Source of the DNA: Bacillus norwichensis
GTDB taxonomy: Bacteria > Bacillota > Bacilli > Bacillales > Bacillaceae_C
Length of the DNA stretch: 47,215 bases
NCBI RefSeq assembly: GCF_014836955.1
Contig: NZ_JACSPV010000036.1
Location: forward strand, 1 to 47,215
Reading direction: 5' to 3'
Numbering within the stretch: the stretch's first letter is position 1; each line of letters starts with the position of its first letter. The translations under genes were made by a program, and so were the position numbers. Under the pieces are notes generated by a model. It made no database searches, was not told where the DNA came from, and saw only the letters and a list, made by a program, of their open reading frames with translations. Shown here in pieces: positions 27,032-38,011 of this stretch.

Positions 27032-28591
27032 ATGAACATACAACAACATATGTATGCTGTAGATGATGTCGAAGTGAGTGGAAAGAATACAATTATTCAA
27101 CATGATAAAGCAATGATCATGTATGTAGCAGAGGGGGAAGTTGAGGTAATAGTAGATCGTCGTCCATTTCACTTAGTGAGTGATTCTTTACTTGTTATTC
27201 AAGCACGTAATCAAATTCAAATTAATGTATTAAATGGAGAGTACACTCTTGTTCGTTTTCAAAATTATCATTTAGTCGAACAAGGCTCGCGGTTAGTTTA
27301 TGAGATGGATGCGTTAAGGTTTATACATGAATTTATTTACTATCAAGGTGTAACTGACACAGTCGTAGAGGCATTAGCAGCTTTAGAGAAAAGGAATACA
27401 ATATACAACTTTCAAACATTGTTATTGCAAATAAATAAGTTATATGAGATTTATGAGCGTAATGGAAAGCAGCATACTTTTGAGGAAGTTGTACAGTATG
27501 TTAAAAAGTATGCACATACTAATTTAACACGTGAGCTAGTCGCCAAACGATTTGGCTACAATGCTAATTATTTTTCAGAGAGCTTTAAAAAAGAAATCGG
27601 CTGGGGATTTAATGAATTTTTATCGCATATTCGTTTAGAAAAAGCAAAGTTATTATTACTGAGTTCTTCACAAACGATCCAAGAAGTTGCTAGAAATGTA
27701 GGTTATCGAGATAGTTTATATTTAAGCCGAAAATTCAGACAGCAAGTTGGGATGGCTCCAAGTAATTTTAGAGATCATACCCGTCTTGAGAATATCGTAA
27801 CGTTACAGTTTACAGGATCATTACTTGCAACGGGAATTAAGCCCAGGGCTTTCTTGTCTGCCTATTATAATGTGCCGGATGTTATTCGGCCTCATGTAGA
27901 AAGTGCTATTTCGCTTTCATCTAATTGGTTGAAAGAGGGTGTTGTATGGGACGGTAAGAAACCTGATTTAATTATCGCTTCAGTCCATGAGTATCCGAAT
28001 AAAGCCTACATACGTAATTTAGAAAAAATTGCGCCAGTAGTTGCTTTAGAATGGGATACATATGATCGAATAGAAGAAGTACGAATGATAGGGAAATTGG
28101 TTGGGCGTGAGGCGCAGGCTGAGGCATGGATTAATCAATATGAACAGAAAATAAAGGAAGCGAAATATGTATTAAAATCAGTTTTGTCTCCAAAAACAAC
28201 TGTTGGCGTATATGAACTACGTAATCATGGCCGAATTGGAATTTGGCGTTCAAACTCGAGGGGCGCTTATAATATTTATGAAATGTTAAAACTAAAACCA
28301 AATCCTTATATTAAAAAAGAGATATTAATACCTGACCGGGGAAAATTGATTGAAGAAAGTGAATTGCCACTTTATGCAGCAGATGAGATGTTTGTAGTCG
28401 TGCATTGCAAGGAACAAGAGCATCGTTTCTTTAGTCAAGTATGGCAAAATTTACCTGCGATGAAACAGCAAAAAGTTCACATGTTACGGCTTGAGGATTT
28501 TTGGTCTAGTGAAGGGGTCTCCCTAGAAGGGCAACTTTCTATTCAAATGGAATATTTACTTGGTAAAAGAAAATCTGATATTTATCTATAA
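27032..28591 (+). CDS. AraC regulator fused to a siderophore-binding domain (Btr-like)
   Basis: A 519-residue protein. Residues about 1-130 form a cupin-like arm. About 145-250 hold the two AraC helix-turn-helix motifs (LTRELVAKRFGYNANYFSES; IQEVARNVGYRDSLYLSRKF). About 255-515 form a FecB/FhuD-type periplasmic-binding-protein domain (LATGIKPRAFLS, KPDLIIASVHEY, IAPVVALEWDTYD) without a signal peptide. B. subtilis Btr has this architecture and activates feuABC when it binds iron-bacillibactin in the cytoplasm. Here it precedes FecCD permease genes, so it most likely activates them. AGGAGAGG lies before the ATG, and a Fur box covers the promoter. Confidence 0.92.
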   Translation: MNIQQHMYAVDDVEVSGKNTIIQHDKAMIMYVAEGEVEVIVDRRPFHLVSDSLLVIQARNQIQINVLNGEYTLVRFQNYHLVEQGSRLVYEMDALRFIHEFIYYQGVTDTVVEALAALEKRNTIYNFQTLLLQINKLYEIYERNGKQHTFEEVVQYVKKYAHTNLTRELVAKRFGYNANYFSESFKKEIGWGFNEFLSHIRLEKAKLLLLSSSQTIQEVARNVGYRDSLYLSRKFRQQVGMAPSNFRDHTRLENIVTLQFTGSLLATGIKPRAFLSAYYNVPDVIRPHVESAISLSSNWLKEGVVWDGKKPDLIIASVHEYPNKAYIRNLEKIAPVVALEWDTYDRIEEVRMIGKLVGREAQAEAWINQYEQKIKEAKYVLKSVLSPKTTVGVYELRNHGRIGIWRSNSRGAYNIYEMLKLKPNPYIKKEILIPDRGKLIEESELPLYAADEMFVVVHCKEQEHRFFSQVWQNLPAMKQQKVHMLRLEDFWSSEGVSLEGQLSIQMEYLLGKRKSDIYL

Positions 28592-28643
28592 AGAACTCAT
28601 GAGAATTGTCTATAGTAATTTAAATAGGAGATTGCTATCATTT

Positions 28644-28664
28644 AATTGATAATGATTATCAATT
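28644..28664 (+). promoter_or_regulatory. Perfect Fur box before the permease operon
   Basis: A TGATAAT-G-ATTATCA core (28647-28661) extended to a 21-bp perfect palindrome by AAT/ATT arms. It lies 87 bases before the first permease gene. I see no clear -35/-10 pair around it, so the promoter may depend on the upstream activator. Confidence 0.9.
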
Positions 28665-28685
28665 CAGTGCTAGGAGTCAATCACA

Positions 28686-28714
28686 CCACGCTGAAAAATA
28701 GAGCGTGGTTTTTT
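28686..28714 (+). terminator. Intrinsic terminator between Fur box and permease gene
   Basis: CCACGCT (28686-28692) pairs with AGCGTGG (28702-28708), followed by T6. It lies after the Fur box, so it may end the upstream transcript or act as an attenuator for the operon itself. Confidence 0.85.
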
Positions 28715-28750
28715 ATTGGACTATTTTCGAGGAAAAGGTGAGTAGGAACG

Positions 28751-29800
28751 ATGGAGGCAGCAAAGGAAAATGTAGGTTTGGCAACTACAGAATCGCAAAT
28801 GCGAGGACGCCCGTTTGCGGCAACACTGATCTTAACTGCAGGAACTATTTTTTTGCTGTGTAGTGTAGCTATTTCTATCTCATATGGTGCTGCTGATATT
28901 AAGCTGAGTGATGTTTGGCAAGCTGTGTTTAGTTTTGATGGTAATTCACAAGACCAGCAAATCATACATGAATTACGTTTGCCGCGTGTAATAGGTGCTC
29001 TGTTAGTAGGGGCCAGTTTTGCTGTAGCAGGTGCGATCATGCAGGGGATGACAAGAAACCCGCTTGCTGATTCTGGTTTACTTGGTTTGAACTCAGGAGC
29101 CGTTTTAGCCATGGCCATTTGTTTTGCTTTGTTTCCCAAAACACCATATGCAATGTTAATAGTATTTTCTTTTTTAGGAGCAGCGGGCAGTGCAATGTTA
29201 GTGTTTGGTGTCGGGTCGATGGCCAAAGGCGGTTTAACCCCATTGTGTTTAGTGTTAGCAGGAGCGGCGCTAAGTGCATTATTCGGTGCATTAAGCGAAG
29301 GAATTGCTCTATATTACCGAATCGGGCAAGACTTGGCATTTTGGTATGCGGGCGGGGTTTCAGGTACTCGCTGGTCACATCTTTTCATTATGGCTCCCAT
29401 TGTTGTTCTTGCAATTGGTGGCGCTGTTGCTATTTCACGCTCGATTACCTTACTTAGTCTAGGTGAAGATATTGCAATAGGACTTGGACAAAAAATAAAG
29501 CATATTAAATTATTTGGTACGCTGATCGTTTTAATACTTGCAGGATCGGCTGTTTCAGTTATAGGCCCTGTCGGGTTTGTCGGGTTAATTATTCCACATT
29601 TGACTCGCTATATCGTTGGGGTAGATTATCGTTTTATTGTTCCATGCTCAGCTGTACTCGGAGCACTTTTAATGGTATGGGCTGATTTTATCGCACGCAT
29701 GATTAATCCGCCTTATGAAACACCGGTCGGCGCATTAATCGCTTTAATAGGAGTTCCGTTCTTTCTTTATCTTGCACGTAAAGAAAGGAGAACACTGTAA
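28751..29800 (+). CDS. FecCD-family iron-siderophore ABC permease, first subunit
   Basis: A 349-residue membrane protein with about nine or ten spans. FecCD marks are LRLPRVIGALLVGASFAVAG, IMQGMTRNPLADSGLLGLNS (the coupling/helix region), and VIGPVGFVGLIIPHLTRYIV (the signature near the C-terminus). It forms a heterodimer with the next gene product and moves ferric siderophore across the membrane. A GGTGAG site precedes the ATG. Its stop overlaps the next start by one base. Confidence 0.94.
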   Translation: MEAAKENVGLATTESQMRGRPFAATLILTAGTIFLLCSVAISISYGAADIKLSDVWQAVFSFDGNSQDQQIIHELRLPRVIGALLVGASFAVAGAIMQGMTRNPLADSGLLGLNSGAVLAMAICFALFPKTPYAMLIVFSFLGAAGSAMLVFGVGSMAKGGLTPLCLVLAGAALSALFGALSEGIALYYRIGQDLAFWYAGGVSGTRWSHLFIMAPIVVLAIGGAVAISRSITLLSLGEDIAIGLGQKIKHIKLFGTLIVLILAGSAVSVIGPVGFVGLIIPHLTRYIVGVDYRFIVPCSAVLGALLMVWADFIARMINPPYETPVGALIALIGVPFFLYLARKERRTL

Positions 29801-30810
29801 TGAGAGATCGAAAGCTAAAGCGCAATATAACTGTGATGATTATTTTTGCTGTACTTATTGTTATTACATTTTTAATTAGTTTAAACACGGGACATATTCG
29901 TTTGTCTCCTAGTGAAGTAATTAATACATTATTTGGAAACGGTACAAACAAGCAAAATTTAATTTTATTCGAATTTCGTTTACCCCGCATTGTGCTGTCG
30001 GTTTTGGTCGGTGCAGCATTAGCGATTTCCGGAACGGTCTTGCAAGGTTTATCACGTAATGCTTTAGCAGATCCCGGGATTTTAGGAATTAATGCAGGTG
30101 CAGGCTTAATGGTATTGCTTTATGTCGCCTTTTTCCCAGCGGCTACAGGTGATTCTATTTTATTTTTACCGATTTTAGCATGGGTGGGAGCAGCAATTAC
30201 AGCAACTGTAATTTATCTTCTTTCTTATAAGCGTGGTGAAGGAATTTCGCCAACCCGCCTATTATTAACAGGTATCGCTGTAGCAGCAGGTATTAGTGCT
30301 TTTACGATTGTTATTACGCTGATGCTTTCGCCAGATGACTATCAATTTGTTGCAACTTGGATGGCAGGCAGTATCTGGGGATCAAACTGGAAGTTTGTCA
30401 TGGCATTCTTGCCGTTTTTAATCGTATTATTGCCATTCGTTATGTATAAAGCACCTGTACTAAATATTTTAAACATGGGTGATGAACTGGCCAATGGTTT
30501 AGGTGTCGCCGTGGAACGTGAGCGACGATGGCTGTTGTTTGCAGCTGTCGGTTTAGCAGGTACAGCTGTATCAGTCAGCGGTGGTATTGGATTTGTTGGA
30601 TTAATTGCTCCCCACTTAGTGCGTAGTTTAATTGGTCCGAAACACCAATTCTTATTACCTACTGTTGCGTTAGTAGGAGGACTTTTAGTACTGATTGCGG
30701 ATACAATAGGACGTTCGATTCTACAGCCTTCCGAAGTTCCGGCAGGGATTGTCGTTGCTGTTATTGGCGCACCATACTTTTTATATCTATTAGCACGTTC
30801 CAAAACGTGA
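29800..30810 (+). CDS. FecCD-family iron-siderophore ABC permease, second subunit
   Basis: A 336-residue partner permease. It begins with a basic tail and a span (VMIIFAVLIVITFLISL), then FRLPRIVLSVLVGAALAISG, VLQGLSRNALADPGILGINA and, near the end, GGIGFVGLIAPHLVRSLIG. The hydrophobic pattern equals that of FeuC/FhuG-type proteins. Translation is coupled to the first subunit. The ABC exporter gene follows after 13 bases. Confidence 0.94.
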   Translation: MRDRKLKRNITVMIIFAVLIVITFLISLNTGHIRLSPSEVINTLFGNGTNKQNLILFEFRLPRIVLSVLVGAALAISGTVLQGLSRNALADPGILGINAGAGLMVLLYVAFFPAATGDSILFLPILAWVGAAITATVIYLLSYKRGEGISPTRLLLTGIAVAAGISAFTIVITLMLSPDDYQFVATWMAGSIWGSNWKFVMAFLPFLIVLLPFVMYKAPVLNILNMGDELANGLGVAVERERRWLLFAAVGLAGTAVSVSGGIGFVGLIAPHLVRSLIGPKHQFLLPTVALVGGLLVLIADTIGRSILQPSEVPAGIVVAVIGAPYFLYLLARSKT

Positions 30811-30823
30811 GGAGGTTACGACG

Positions 30824-32539
30824 ATGGTTAGGCAATTTTTCGCCTATTACAAGCCATACAAGTGGCTTTTTATTGCAGATTTCTCAAGTGCAATTATTGC
30901 AGCGCTGTTAGAGCTGGCGTTTCCGTTAGCTTTGAATCGTGTGATTGACGATTTATTGCCAACAGGTGATTGGAAAACCATTATACTTGCTTGTATTGGA
31001 TTGTTTGCACTTTATGTATTAAGCGGGATCTTTCACTTTGTCGTTACATATCACGGACATAAATTAGGGATTAATATCGAATCGGATATGAGGAAAAAGT
31101 CTTTCGATCACGTACAGAAGCTATCATTTCGCTTCTTTGATAACAATAAAACTGGACATCTTGTATCGCGTATGACGAATGATCTAATGGACATTGGTGA
31201 GATTGCTCACCATGGGCCCGAGGATTTATTTATTGCATTAATGACATTAACGGGTGCATTTGGATTAATGTTATCGATTAATTGGCAATTAGCAATTTTA
31301 ACATTTATTATCATCCCATTTTTAATTTGCTTATCCATTTACTTTAGCCGAAAAATGTCGGTGGCATTTGGACAAATGTTTAAAGACATTGCCGATTTTA
31401 ATGCGCGCGTCGAAAATAATGTCAGTGGTATACGCGTTGTCCAAGCTTTTGCTAACGAAGACCATGAGATTGCTCGTTATGCAGAAAATAACGAACGCTT
31501 TCGTCGCACTAAATTAGTGACGTACCGGGTCATGGCTTGGAATGCCTCTGTTAGCCATATTTTAATGAAGGGTGTATCCATTTTTGTTCTAGCCTGCGGC
31601 ACTTGGTTCGTCATTAATCAATCGATGACGTTTGGTGAGTTTATGGCATTTGTGGTGTTGTCGAATATTTTCTTGAGCCCAATTCAGCAAATAAACTCAG
31701 TAATCGAAACATATCCAAAAGGTGTAGAAGGTTTTAAACGTTTTCAAGAACTGTTGAATACACCACCGGATGTGGAAGATCGTGAAGATGCGAAGGACAT
31801 TGAAGTTGTTAAAGGTACGATTCGATATAACAATGTGCATTTTGCTTATGAACAAGATGAAGTCTTACTGGATAATATTAACTTTTCTGTAGAACAAGGC
31901 GAAACAGTGGCGTTAGTCGGACCATCAGGTGGTGGTAAAACGACGATTTGTAACTTACTGCCGCGCTTTTATGATGTAACAGCCGGTAGCATCACAATTG
32001 ATGGCATTGATATCCGTGATATGACGCTGCAATCACTGCGGCAAAATATCGGTATCGTCCAACAAGACGTATTTTTATTTGATGGAACGATTCGTGAAAA
32101 CATTGCGTATGGCAAATTAGATGCTACAGAAAATGAAATTTGGAAAGCAGCACGTCAAGCACAGATGGAAAACTTAATTTTAGAAATGCCGAATGGCTTA
32201 GATACGTTAATCGGTGAGCGAGGCGTTAAATTATCAGGTGGACAAAAACAACGTCTTTCCATTGCCCGCATGTTCTTAAAAAACCCACCAATATTAATTT
32301 TAGATGAAGCAACTTCGGCATTAGATACCGAAACTGAAGCTGCAATTCAGCAGGCTTTAGCAGAGTTATCCGCAGGACGTACGACATTAGTTATTGCGCA
32401 CCGTTTAGCAACGATCAAAAATGCTGACCGTATTTTAGTCATTTCAAAAGCAGGTGTAGAAGAACAGGGGACACATCAGCAGCTGCTAGTGAGTGGCGGT
32501 ACGTATAGTCGCTTGCATCGGGCACAATACGGGAGATAA
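30824..32539 (+). CDS. ABC exporter half-transporter (MsbA/multidrug type)
   Basis: A 571-residue fused protein. Six membrane spans fill residues 1-310, with the family LSFRFFDNNKTGHLVSRMTN at about 100. The ATPase domain has Walker A GPSGGGKTT near 365, the Q-loop VQQDVFLFDGTIRENIAYG, signature LSGGQKQRLSIARMF, and Walker B ILILDEATSALD. It works as a homodimeric exporter. In siderophore clusters such proteins may secrete siderophore or a precursor, or aid release inside the cell; the substrate here is unknown. AGGAGG lies before the ATG. It sits between permease and FecE genes and is clearly part of the same operon. Confidence 0.92.
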   Translation: MVRQFFAYYKPYKWLFIADFSSAIIAALLELAFPLALNRVIDDLLPTGDWKTIILACIGLFALYVLSGIFHFVVTYHGHKLGINIESDMRKKSFDHVQKLSFRFFDNNKTGHLVSRMTNDLMDIGEIAHHGPEDLFIALMTLTGAFGLMLSINWQLAILTFIIIPFLICLSIYFSRKMSVAFGQMFKDIADFNARVENNVSGIRVVQAFANEDHEIARYAENNERFRRTKLVTYRVMAWNASVSHILMKGVSIFVLACGTWFVINQSMTFGEFMAFVVLSNIFLSPIQQINSVIETYPKGVEGFKRFQELLNTPPDVEDREDAKDIEVVKGTIRYNNVHFAYEQDEVLLDNINFSVEQGETVALVGPSGGGKTTICNLLPRFYDVTAGSITIDGIDIRDMTLQSLRQNIGIVQQDVFLFDGTIRENIAYGKLDATENEIWKAARQAQMENLILEMPNGLDTLIGERGVKLSGGQKQRLSIARMFLKNPPILILDEATSALDTETEAAIQQALAELSAGRTTLVIAHRLATIKNADRILVISKAGVEEQGTHQQLLVSGGTYSRLHRAQYGR

Positions 32540-32552
32540 GGAGGTAAAAGCA

Positions 32553-33344
32553 ATGCAGCGTTTGTTAACGAAAGATCTATCAATAGGTTATGGAGATACG
32601 ACAATTGTTAATGAATTAAATATTGAAATACCCAATGGAAAAATTACAGCATTAGTTGGTGCAAATGGTTCGGGGAAATCGACTATTTTAAAGACAATGG
32701 CTCGATTAATGAAGCCGAATGCAGGCAGCGTGCTTTTAGATGGAGAACAGATACATTTAAAATCAACTAAAGAAGTGGCGAAATCTCTAGCGATTTTGCC
32801 ACAAACCCCTACAGCACCAGATGGTTTAACTGTCTATGAGCTTGTTGGGTATGGGCGTTATCCTCACCAAAAAGGTATGGGATCAATGTCGAAGGAAGAC
32901 CGGGATATAATCGAATGGTCCATCGAGGTGACAGGTATGTCAGCCTTTTATGACCGAGCTGTTGACCAATTATCAGGTGGTCAACGTCAACGTGCGTGGA
33001 TTGCGATGGCATTAGCACAACAAACAGACATTTTATTTTTAGATGAGCCGACAACTTTTCTGGATATGGCACATCAACTTGAAGTTTTAGCTCTGTTACA
33101 AAGACTGAATCAACAAGAAAATCGGACGATCATTATGGTTGTTCATGATTTAAGTCATGCAACACGTTTTGCTGATTATATGATTGCGATCAGGCAGGGG
33201 ACTGTCATTCATGCAGGTTCCCCGAAAGAAGTTGTGACAACTGAAGTATTGAAACAAGTCTTTCAAATCGAAGCAGATATTATTGAAGACCCGCGTACTG
33301 GTGGGCCATTTTGTATTCCATACGACTTGGTGAGAGGAAGATAA
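32553..33344 (+). CDS. FecE/FhuC-type siderophore ABC ATPase
   Basis: A 263-residue ATPase that powers the two FecCD permeases. Walker A GANGSGKST is near 36-44, the Q-loop ILPQTP near 83, then VYELVGYGRYPHQ (iron-siderophore subfamily mark), signature LSGGQRQRAWIAMALAQ, Walker B ILFLDEPTTFLDMAHQLEVL and the switch VVHDLSHATRFAD. The start is ATG 32553 after AAGGAGG; an in-frame start inside the preceding gene at 32493 has no site. Confidence 0.95.
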   Translation: MQRLLTKDLSIGYGDTTIVNELNIEIPNGKITALVGANGSGKSTILKTMARLMKPNAGSVLLDGEQIHLKSTKEVAKSLAILPQTPTAPDGLTVYELVGYGRYPHQKGMGSMSKEDRDIIEWSIEVTGMSAFYDRAVDQLSGGQRQRAWIAMALAQQTDILFLDEPTTFLDMAHQLEVLALLQRLNQQENRTIIMVVHDLSHATRFADYMIAIRQGTVIHAGSPKEVVTTEVLKQVFQIEADIIEDPRTGGPFCIPYDLVRGR

Positions 33345-33346
33345 GC

Positions 33347-34246
33347 ATGAAACGTTTTATCGTTATAACGACAATTTTATTACTTGTTTTAAGTGCATGC
33401 AGTAAGGAGAGCAAGAATGACACGGATGCAAATGACTTAGTGGCTTATAAAGATGATAGCGGTGGAACTGTAATGGTACCAAAACATCCTGAACGTATCG
33501 TAGTCCATGCTAATTCATATGCTGGTTACCCGTTGGCTCTAGGCGTAACACCAGTTGGTTTGTCTGACTTTGCGATGAAAAATGACTATTTTGCTGACTA
33601 TATAAAAGATGTTACGAACATTGGGGATAAGCCGCTAGAAGCTATTTTGGAATTGAAGCCAGATTTAATTATTGCGTTTACAACAACGCCTGATTTAGAG
33701 GAACTTGAAAAAATTGCTCCGACAGTAGTCTATGAACCGGTAAAGCGTGACTTCAAAGAACAGTTAGTAGAAATAGGTAAGCTGATTGGAAAAGAAGAAG
33801 AAGCTGACAAATGGATAGCTGATTGGAATGCAAAAATCGAAGCAGATAAAAAGAAGGTTCAAGAAAAAATTGGTTCATCTACTATTTCAATTTTAGGAGT
33901 AGGAGATAAAGAGGTTATAGCCTATGGAAATCGCTATAGCCGAGGTGGCGAAATTATTTATGATGAGCTTGAATTAACAGCACCAGAAGCTGTTCAAAAG
34001 TATGCGATTGAAGGTCAAGGTTATGCGGCATTGTCATTGGAAAAATTAAATGAATATGCGGGAGACTATATTTTTATCGAGGATAATGCTAATTTCAGAG
34101 AAACTGAAAAAACAGCGATTTGGCAGGGGTTAGAAGCTGTGAAGCAAAATCGCGTTTTCATGATTGATGAAACAAACGATTACTTCAATGACCCTATTTC
34201 ATTAGAAGCACAACGTAAATCTATTGTAGAAAGCTTAATGCAGTAG
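33347..34246 (+). CDS. Siderophore-binding lipoprotein 1
   Basis: A 299-residue FecB/FhuD-type substrate-binding protein. A lipoprotein signal with lipobox LVLSAC (Cys near 18) predicts attachment to the outer face of the membrane. The two lobes show VPKHPERIVVHANSYAGYPL, LELKPDLIIAF, EKIAPTVVYEP and the linking helix. The start is ATG 33347, with GAGAGGAAG upstream, two bases after the ATPase stop. It is clearly different in sequence from the next two binding proteins, so it may serve another siderophore. Confidence 0.92.
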   Translation: MKRFIVITTILLLVLSACSKESKNDTDANDLVAYKDDSGGTVMVPKHPERIVVHANSYAGYPLALGVTPVGLSDFAMKNDYFADYIKDVTNIGDKPLEAILELKPDLIIAFTTTPDLEELEKIAPTVVYEPVKRDFKEQLVEIGKLIGKEEEADKWIADWNAKIEADKKKVQEKIGSSTISILGVGDKEVIAYGNRYSRGGEIIYDELELTAPEAVQKYAIEGQGYAALSLEKLNEYAGDYIFIEDNANFRETEKTAIWQGLEAVKQNRVFMIDETNDYFNDPISLEAQRKSIVESLMQ

Positions 34247-34259
34247 GGGGCATTAGTAC

Positions 34260-35012
34260 ATGAAAAAAAGGCCTATTGTCTTTTTTATGCTTTGTATGAG
34301 TATGCTTATGGCTTGCTCGAGTGAGCCAGATAAAGTGGAAGAAATGCGTACAGTCAAGACGGCAACTGGAGAAGTGAGTGTCCCCGTTAACCCAGAACGC
34401 ATCGTTGTTATTTGGAATGTCGGCGATGTTTTAGCAGTAGGTGCAGAGCCGGTCGGTGTATCTTCAACAATTCTGGAGTACAACGAAATGTTGAAACCAC
34501 ATATACCCAAAGATGCGGAAGGTAGTGGAATGGAAGGGCAAGTTTCAATGGAAAAAGTCCTAGAATTAGAGCCAGATTTAATTATTACTTTTAATCAAGA
34601 AGCTGTAACAGATTACGAAAAAATTGCTCCGACTGTTTTATTTAATGTATCGAATTATAACAGTATGGAAGAGCGCGTGACGGAGATGGGAGAGATTTTA
34701 AATCGCCTAAAAGAAGCGAAGGCTTTCTTAAATGATATGAAAAATCGGGTTGAAACAATGCGAAAGAAAGTGTTACAAGCCGTGCCAACAGACGCGACAT
34801 TTACAATTATTAATTCTAAAGACGATAAAAATGCCACGTTGGAAATAGAAGATGGCGGTGGTGAGGCATTATACAATTTATTAGGTTTATCTATGCCTGA
34901 AAATCTTCAAAAATTATTACAGGACAAAGATGAAACACGCTTAACTATGTCATGGGAAACAATTAATGACTATGCAGGTGGAGGAAATAGGGGAAAAAAT
35001 CATAGAAATTGA
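34260..35012 (+). pseudogene. Siderophore-binding lipoprotein 2, C-terminally truncated
   Basis: A 250-residue protein with lipobox SMLMAC (Cys 19) and the FecB-like sequence GEVSVPVNPERIVVIWNVGD, LELEPDLIITFNQE, YEKIAPTVLFN. It closely resembles binding protein 3 from residue 30 on, a tandem duplication. The family reads ...DYAGDYIF... near residue 240; here it runs DYAGGGNRGKNHRN and stops, missing about 55-60 C-terminal residues, part of the second lobe. A deletion or frameshift at about 34975-34985 would explain this. It may be non-functional or bind without transport. Confidence 0.75.
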
Positions 35013-35024
35013 GGGAGACCAACA

Positions 35025-37013
<1,989 letters not shown>

Positions 37014-37040
37014 GAGCATTTTTGGAGCTTGGGCCTATCG

Positions 37041-37073
37041 AAAAAAAGAGGGATGTCCAATTCCTCTTTTTTT
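37041..37073 (+). terminator. Terminator of the iron-uptake operon
   Basis: AAAAAAAGAGG pairs with CCTCTTTTTTT around an 11-base loop. It lies 27 bases after the reductase stop and could act in both directions. Confidence 0.88.
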
Positions 37074-37218
37074 CATGCGCGAAATCGATATAAAAGTAAC
37101 TCAGTCCTATAACGCCTCTATCTATCCCTCTCTTTCACTACAATTAAAATAAGAATAACAGGATAAGGGCTTGGAGGAACACGCTTTTCAAAATAAAGAT
37201 CTCAAGCCTAGCGTCATT

Positions 37219-37350
37219 GGAACTTCATCAGCAGGAGTCTCCCATTTCAGTAAATGGAGAGATGAATATTCAATTCGGTGGGATTCAAACTCCGGCTGAA
37301 TAAAGTTAGAGTCGCCACAGATTTTATCAAGCGAAACTTGATGGAATAGC
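37219..37350 (+). repeat. Repeat A copy 7, decayed 3' end
   Basis: GGAACTTCATCAGCAGGAGT, CTCCCATTTCAGTAAATGGA then GAGATGAAT, GTGGGATTCAAACTCCGGCT then GAATAAAGTTAGAG, GCCACAG and TTTTATCAAGCGAAACTTGA. The usual GGCGCATTTGAT end is no longer clear. It marks the right border of the iron-uptake island. Confidence 0.85.
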
Positions 37351-37401
37351 GGATGATCTGATCATTTTGGATTTTTTCTTTTACCCTACAACCCGCTTAT
37401 G

Positions 37402-37824
37402 CTATTTATCCGTAACATCCTTCACCACATCATTAAGGGTCACATTTTTTAAAACCTTTTCCATGGCTGATTGTGCTGTAAAAAACAATGGTTCTATTGT
37501 TTTCTGGATATTCTTTCCTACGAGGCAATCTGGATTTGGATTGTCATGTATACTAAATAACCCTTTATCATGAACGACATTGACAGCCTTATACACATCA
37601 AACAAGGTAATATCTGATAGTTCTTTTGCCAGTTTAGCTCCTGCAATACCAGGCGATACTTCTATTAAGCCGGCCTTTTTAAGCATGCTCATAATCCTTC
37701 TTATCACGGCAGGGTTCGTGTTAACACTCGAAGATAAAAATTCAGAGGAGCTTGTTCCTTCTTTGTTTAATTCAATTAAGGTCAGTATGTGAATGCCCAC
37801 TGCAAATCTGCTACTGATAGACAA
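37402..37824 (-). CDS. ywnA: YwnA-like Rrf2-family regulator
   Basis: A 140-residue Rrf2-type winged-helix protein: ISSRFAVGIHILTLIELNKE, SSEFLSSSVNTNPAVIRRIM (helix-turn-helix), and the wing KKAGLIEVSPGIAGAKLAKE. It lacks the three-cysteine iron-sulfur cluster of IscR; one Cys remains near residue 100. The start is TTG 37824, with AGGTGA upstream. It is divergent from a ywnB-like gene, the same pair as in B. subtilis. A 50-bp palindrome between them is the likely operator. Confidence 0.88.
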   Translation of the reverse strand: MSISSRFAVGIHILTLIELNKEGTSSSEFLSSSVNTNPAVIRRIMSMLKKAGLIEVSPGIAGAKLAKELSDITLFDVYKAVNVVHDKGLFSIHDNPNPDCLVGKNIQKTIEPLFFTAQSAMEKVLKNVTLNDVVKDVTDK

Positions 37825-37937
37825 CCTTAGTCACCTTCTTTATAATATCTCAACTCGATCTTTATCATTCATGTAATTAATTTGATTACAAGTTTATTAT
37901 AGCGTAAAAAAGGACGTAACTAGAAATAGTGAAGCTG

Positions 37938-37998
37938 TTGACAGGAAGAATACTTGTAACTATAATGATTACATGTAATCATTATAGTTGCAAGTATT
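37938..37998 (+). promoter_or_regulatory. Consensus promoter inside a 50-bp near-perfect palindrome
   Basis: TTGACA (37938-37943), 17 bases, TATAAT (37961-37966): a consensus sigma-A promoter for the ywnB-like gene. From 37949 to 37998 the halves AATACTTGTAACTATAATGA then TTACA and their reverse complement differ at one pair only. The -10 lies in the left half. A dimer of Rrf2 dimers would fit. Confidence 0.9.
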
Positions 37999-38011
37999 GG
38001 AGGGATTTTAT

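Noticed and set aside
33311-33346. Earlier in-frame start for binding lipoprotein 1
   Set aside because: It would place extra residues before the lipoprotein signal and has no ribosome site; ATG 33347 fits both.
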